Shown piece after piece: positions 5,174-8,236 of a DNA stretch of 8,236 bases (positions are counted from its first letter, which is position 1; each line of letters begins with the position of its first letter). The stretch lies in contig JACMMD010000301.1 of the NCBI GenBank assembly GCA_014379235.1, forward strand, positions 1 to 8,236. Direction: 5' to 3'. The position numbers and the translations under genes were made by a program. The notes beneath the pieces were generated by a model. That model saw only the letters and a program-made list of their open reading frames with translations, did no database searches and had not been told where the DNA came from. The stretch is from Anaerolineae bacterium. Lineage in GTDB: Bacteria > Chloroflexota > Anaerolineae > Aggregatilineales > Phototrophicaceae.

Positions 5174-6186
5174 TGAAACGACAGAGTATTGCCGAAGCGC
5201 TGCGAGATGCCATCACCGAAGAGATGGAGCGCGACTCGAAAGTGTTTTGCATGGGCGAGGACATCGGCGTTCCCGGTGGGTTTGGCGGGGCGTTCACCGT
5301 CACGCTCGGCTTGGAGCAGAAATTCCCTGATCGCGTTCTGGATACGCCAATCTCTGAACTAGGCTTTTTCGGGGCAGCAGTTGGCGCGGCCATCATGGGG
5401 ATGCGCCCGATTGCCGACGTGCAGTACAGCGATTTCCTGTTTTTGGCGATGGATCAAATCGTCAACAACGCTGCCAAACTGCGTTATATGTCCGGCGGAA
5501 CGCTGTCCGTGCCGGTGGTCTTTCGCGCTCCGGTTGGGGCGACGGGGCGTGGATCGCAGCACGCGCAAAATATGGAGCGCTACTTCATCGGTGTTCCCGG
5601 CTTGAGAGTGGTCGCGCCATCTAATGCTTACGATGCGAAGGGTCTGCTCAAGTCAGCCGTTCGTTCCGATGACCCTGTGCTGATTTTCGAGCATAAACTC
5701 TTGTACGGCTCGAAAGGGGCGCGGGCTGAATCGGGCGCGATTGATGGCAGCAGCGACATCCCCGATGAGGATTATACGGTGCCGCTCGGTAAGGCAAACG
5801 TGCTGCGAAGCGGCCAGCATGTGACGATTCTGGCGTGGCTGCTGATGGCTCATGAAGCCCTGAACGCCGCACGAACGTTAGCCGAACAGGGCATTGAGGC
5901 CGAAGTCATCGACGTTCGCAGCCTGTCACCGATTGATTGGACGACGATTGCGGAATCGGTGGCCAAGACGGGTCTCGCGGTGATCGTCGAGGAAGGGCCG
6001 AAAACGGGCGGCGTGGGCGCGGAATTGGCGGCGGGCCTGATGGAACATTGCGGCGACAACTTGACCGCGCCCGTGATTCGCGTGGCATCCGCCGATGTGC
6101 CTGTGCCATTCGCTCCTGTATTGGAGAACGCCTATCGTCCCGACGCGGCGCGGATTGTTCAGGCGATTCATAAAGTCATGGCTTAA
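5173..6186 (+). CDS. 2-oxo acid dehydrogenase E1 component, beta subunit
   Basis: The 337 residues have the full transketolase-like beta-chain layout: an N-terminal pyrimidine-binding domain with VFCMGEDIG (24-32) and DTPISELGF (57-65, E62 the likely cofactor-activating Glu), then RGSQHAQNMERYF with the conserved H130. A C-terminal transketolase domain with EVIDVRSLSPIDW and VIVEEGPKTGGVGAEL follows. Length and motifs are normal, so this subunit looks intact. With E1-alpha it decarboxylates a 2-oxo acid and reductively acylates the E2 lipoyl group in the cytoplasm. It is the last gene of the operon; a strong terminator begins 48 bases after its stop. No lpd (E3) gene follows, so E3 would have to come from elsewhere in the genome. 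Confidence 0.93.
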   Translation: MKRQSIAEALRDAITEEMERDSKVFCMGEDIGVPGGFGGAFTVTLGLEQKFPDRVLDTPISELGFFGAAVGAAIMGMRPIADVQYSDFLFLAMDQIVNNAAKLRYMSGGTLSVPVVFRAPVGATGRGSQHAQNMERYFIGVPGLRVVAPSNAYDAKGLLKSAVRSDDPVLIFEHKLLYGSKGARAESGAIDGSSDIPDEDYTVPLGKANVLRSGQHVTILAWLLMAHEALNAARTLAEQGIEAEVIDVRSLSPIDWTTIAESVAKTGLAVIVEEGPKTGGVGAELAAGLMEHCGDNLTAPVIRVASADVPVPFAPVLENAYRPDAARIVQAIHKVMA

Positions 6187-6234
6187 GCGTGTTTCGCAAA
6201 GTTCCGACTTATGCGGGACGTTAAGAGCTTGCGA

Positions 6235-6274
6235 CTGACTGATAGGGTAGCCTCTAGTCAGGTTTTTGTTTTTT
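6235..6274 (+). terminator. Rho-independent terminator of the operon
   Basis: CTGACTG (6235-6241) pairs with TAGTCAG (6255-6261), with one G-U. After a small internal bulge AGG (6244-6246) pairs with CCT (6251-6253) around a GTAG loop. The stem is followed at once by TTTTT-G-TTTTTT (6263-6274). Position, 48 bases after the E1-beta stop, and the U tract make this convincing. A second weak hairpin (6201-6206 with 6214-6219) lies upstream without a U tract. Confidence 0.75.
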
Positions 6275-6292
6275 GTGCCTTGAGGCTAAAAT
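6266..6292 (+). promoter_or_regulatory. Possible promoter of the aldo/keto reductase gene
   Basis: TAAAAT at 6287-6292 is a 5-of-6 match to a -10 box. TTGTTT at 6266-6271 is a poor -35 with a short 15-bp spacer, and it lies inside the T tract of the preceding terminator. The start would fall near 6299, giving a leader of ~20 bases that includes the strong ribosome site. The AKR gene needs its own promoter if the terminator works. Confidence 0.35.
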
Positions 6293-6317
6293 AACGCAAT
6301 ACAGAGGGGAAGAAAAC

Positions 6318-7355
6318 ATGGAAACTCGATTACTTGGTGGCTCTGGTTTTAACGTTCCGGTACTCAGTTTTGGCACAGCGACATTTGGCGGCGCGGGCAA
6401 GTTCTTCAGCGCGTGGGGCAGCAGCGACGTTGACGAAGCCAGCCGTCTGGTCGATATCTGTTTAGAGGCGGGCGCGAATCTGTTCGACACTGCCGATGTT
6501 TATTCGCGGGGGCAGTCGGAAGAAATCCTCGGTCAAGCGATTGAAGGCCGCCGCGATAAGGTTCTGATCTCGACGAAGGCGACCTTCCGCATGAGCGACG
6601 AGCCGAACGATGTGGGTTCGTCGCGTTTTCATCTGCTGCGCTCGGTTGAGAGCAGCTTGCGGCGGCTTAAGACCGATTATATCGACATCTATACGCTGCA
6701 TGGTTTTGATGCCAAGACTCCTGTTGAGGAAACACTGCGGGCGTTGGATGATCTGATTCAGAGCGGCAAAGTACGGTATATCGCCTGCTCGAACTTCTCC
6801 GGCTGGCACTTGATGAAATCGCTGGCTGTCTCTGATAGGTACGGATTAGCGCGCTACGCTGCACATCAGGCGTATTATTCGTTGGTCAGCCGCGAGTACG
6901 AATGGGAATTGATGCCGCTGGCGCTCGACCAGAATGTCGGCACGATTGTCTGGAGTCCGATGTCCGCTGGCCGTCTGAGCGGGAAGTTCCGCCGCGATAA
7001 TCCGATGCCTTCCGACAGTCGTATCGCTCAGGGCGGCGGCGAAGGGCCAGAAATGCCTAAAGAGCAGTTCTACGATCTGATCGACGTGATGAGCGAGGTT
7101 GCCGCCGAAGCGGGCAAAACCGTCGCGCAGGTCGCGCTCAACTGGGTTTTGCAGCGCCCGACGGTATCCAGCATCATCATCGGCGCACGTAACGAAGACC
7201 AGTTACGCCAGAACCTTGAAGCGGTGGGCTGGAACTTAACCCCCGAACAGATGGCCAAGCTGGACACCGCCAGCGAACGCGAGATGATTTACCCCTACTG
7301 GCATCAGAGCAATTTCCACGAGCGCAATCCCTTCCCGACTAAGCATTACAAGTAA
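6318..7355 (+). CDS. Aldo/keto reductase
   Basis: This 345-residue protein is an NAD(P)H-dependent TIM-barrel oxidoreductase. The catalytic tetrad is visible as D57 and Y62 (NLFDTADVYSRGQSEE), K87 (ISTKATF) and H128 (DIYTLHGFD). The C-terminal cofactor-binding stretch SIIIGARNEDQLRQNLEAVGW is typical of the potassium-channel-beta-like/YajO branch of the AKR superfamily. The start at 6318 follows AGGGG (6305-6309) at 8 bases; an upstream in-frame ATG at 6273 lies in the terminator/promoter region and is rejected. It is separated from the operon by a terminator, so it is probably an independent unit. The substrate is unknown (aldehyde or sugar carbonyl). Its stop lies 3 bases from the stop of the convergent MDR gene. 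Confidence 0.92.
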   Translation: METRLLGGSGFNVPVLSFGTATFGGAGKFFSAWGSSDVDEASRLVDICLEAGANLFDTADVYSRGQSEEILGQAIEGRRDKVLISTKATFRMSDEPNDVGSSRFHLLRSVESSLRRLKTDYIDIYTLHGFDAKTPVEETLRALDDLIQSGKVRYIACSNFSGWHLMKSLAVSDRYGLARYAAHQAYYSLVSREYEWELMPLALDQNVGTIVWSPMSAGRLSGKFRRDNPMPSDSRIAQGGGEGPEMPKEQFYDLIDVMSEVAAEAGKTVAQVALNWVLQRPTVSSIIIGARNEDQLRQNLEAVGWNLTPEQMAKLDTASEREMIYPYWHQSNFHERNPFPTKHYK

Positions 7356-7358
7356 GCG

Positions 7359-8236
7359 TCAATCCGCGATATGCAGCACAATACGCCCGCGCCCGTGACC
7401 GGTCTCGACCAGTTCGTGAGCGCGGGATGCATCTTGAAGCACGAAAGTCTGCTGGATAGTGGGTTTCGCGTGTCCCGTGTCGATCAGCGCTGCGATTTTG
7501 CGTAGATTTTCGCTGTTGGGCAGAAATGCGTTTTTGATAGCGCGGATACCAAGCTGTTCGGCTAACGTTTGATCGGGTTCGCCAACCACCGAGACAAGTG
7601 TGCCGCCGCGTTTAGTGATGTGCATCGAGCGCGTTAGTGTGTCGCCGCCGATGGTGTCTAGCACAAAATCCACCTCGCTGACCACTTCATCAAATGGTGT
7701 CGCGGTGTAGTCGATGATGGTTTCCGCGCCGAGCGAACGTACAAATTCGACATTGGCGGCGGACGCTGTGCCGATGACCTGTGCGCCTTTCCACTTGGCA
7801 AACTGGACGGCGAACAAGCCGACTCCACCAGCCACCCCATGAATGAGAACACGCTGCCCTGCTTGTAGGTCGCCATCTTCAAATAAGGCATTCCATGCGG
7901 TGGTTGCTCCGCCGGAGAGAGTGGCGGCCTCATCAAAGGTGAGCGATTGCGGCTTGAGTGCTAACGGGATAATCGCAGCCGCTACGTTGTAGCCGACGCG
8001 ATTGAAATCGAGTTTCGGCGGGTTGGTGGAGATGGTCACGTATTCGGTGTATGTGCCGTTTGGAGCGCGGCCACAAATCGCCTGTCCGACCTGAAAATCA
8101 GTCACATCCGCGCCGACTGCTTCGACCACGCCCGCGAAGGCTGTACCCGGCGTATAGGGGAATGACTTCGGCAGCACCCCGGGAAGGATACCGCCGCGTA
8201 CTGCCGCGTCCATCGGCAAAACGCCCGCCGCGTGAA
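7359..8236 (-). CDS. Zinc-independent MDR / quinone oxidoreductase-like protein (5' end outside window)
   Basis: The frame runs open to the window edge; the codons before the TTG at 8217-8219 still read HAAGVLPMD, matching the 'aagvNPvD' strand of MDR enzymes, so the real start lies beyond base 8236. About 292 residues are visible, with roughly 30 N-terminal ones missing. Motifs are TPGTAFAGVVEAVGADV, AATLSGGATTAWNAL and the NAD(P)-binding VLIHGVAGGVGLFAVQFAK with its GGVG turn, then SLGAETIIDY. The Zn-ligand GHE of alcohol dehydrogenases is replaced by GTA, so it belongs to the zinc-free quinone oxidoreductase/enoyl reductase branch. It would reduce a quinone or activated alkene with NADPH. 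Convergent with the AKR gene, with a 3-bp gap and no visible terminator. Confidence 0.9.
   Translation of the reverse strand, partial: HAAGVLPMDAAVRGGILPGVLPKSFPYTPGTAFAGVVEAVGADVTDFQVGQAICGRAPNGTYTEYVTISTNPPKLDFNRVGYNVAAAIIPLALKPQSLTFDEAATLSGGATTAWNALFEDGDLQAGQRVLIHGVAGGVGLFAVQFAKWKGAQVIGTASAANVEFVRSLGAETIIDYTATPFDEVVSEVDFVLDTIGGDTLTRSMHITKRGGTLVSVVGEPDQTLAEQLGIRAIKNAFLPNSENLRKIAALIDTGHAKPTIQQTFVLQDASRAHELVETGHGRGRIVLHIAD

Noticed and set aside
6201..6219. Hairpin GTTCCG/CGGGAC as an additional terminator
   Set aside because: The stem is only 6 bp with a G-U pair, and no U-rich tract follows; the 6235-6274 structure is far better.
7356..7358. Bidirectional terminator between the convergent AKR and MDR genes
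   Set aside because: The gap is 3 bases and no stem with flanking A/T tracts is visible around it.

Overview
The window is bacterial, gene-dense and mid-GC (roughly 54% by eye), with short intergenic gaps. No rRNA, tRNA or phylogenetic marker is present, so the host can only be guessed. The mix of metabolic genes, the GTAGGGGC...GCCCCTAC palindromic repeats and the ACTGANN heptamer repeat suggest a Chloroflexota-like (or cyanobacterium-like) genome. That placement is an inference.

Layout. (1) 1-540: the 3' end of a cysteine-rich U32-family protein on +, converging with (2) 545-943: a small VOC/glyoxalase-fold protein on -. (3) 944-1157: a 214-bp divergent intergenic region packed with inverted repeats, including an ACTGANN-heptamer element with a nested palindrome, a perfect 15-bp palindrome, an extended -10 promoter and a weak LacI-like operator. 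(4) 1158-6186: five + strand genes that look like one operon: a divergent class II ketose-bisphosphate aldolase-family protein, a PfkB-type sugar kinase, and the E2, E1-alpha and E1-beta subunits of a 2-oxo acid dehydrogenase. A good rho-independent terminator (6235-6274) closes it. (5) 6318-7355: an aldo/keto reductase with its own probable promoter and a strong ribosome binding site, converging with a 3-bp gap on (6) 7359-8236: a zinc-independent MDR/quinone oxidoreductase on -, cut by the window edge.

How the genes may work together. A kinase plus an aldolase-family protein would phosphorylate and cleave a ketose or sugar-acid-like substrate. The E1/E2 complex would then oxidatively decarboxylate a resulting 2-oxo acid (pyruvate or similar) to an acyl-CoA. 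The substrate cannot be named. No E3 (dihydrolipoamide dehydrogenase), transporter or regulator lies in the window.

Most interesting points. A family of 28-nt palindromes occurs four times within 1.4 kb. Two copies sit between operon genes and two sit inside the E2 coding sequence, where they are translated in the same frame into the interdomain linker. The E2 appears to lack the peripheral subunit-binding domain. The aldolase homologue has lost the catalytic Asp and one zinc-ligand His of its family. The palindromes also create spurious upstream start codons for the kinase and E2, so the starts given here (2099 and 3115) are later than the longest reading frames.
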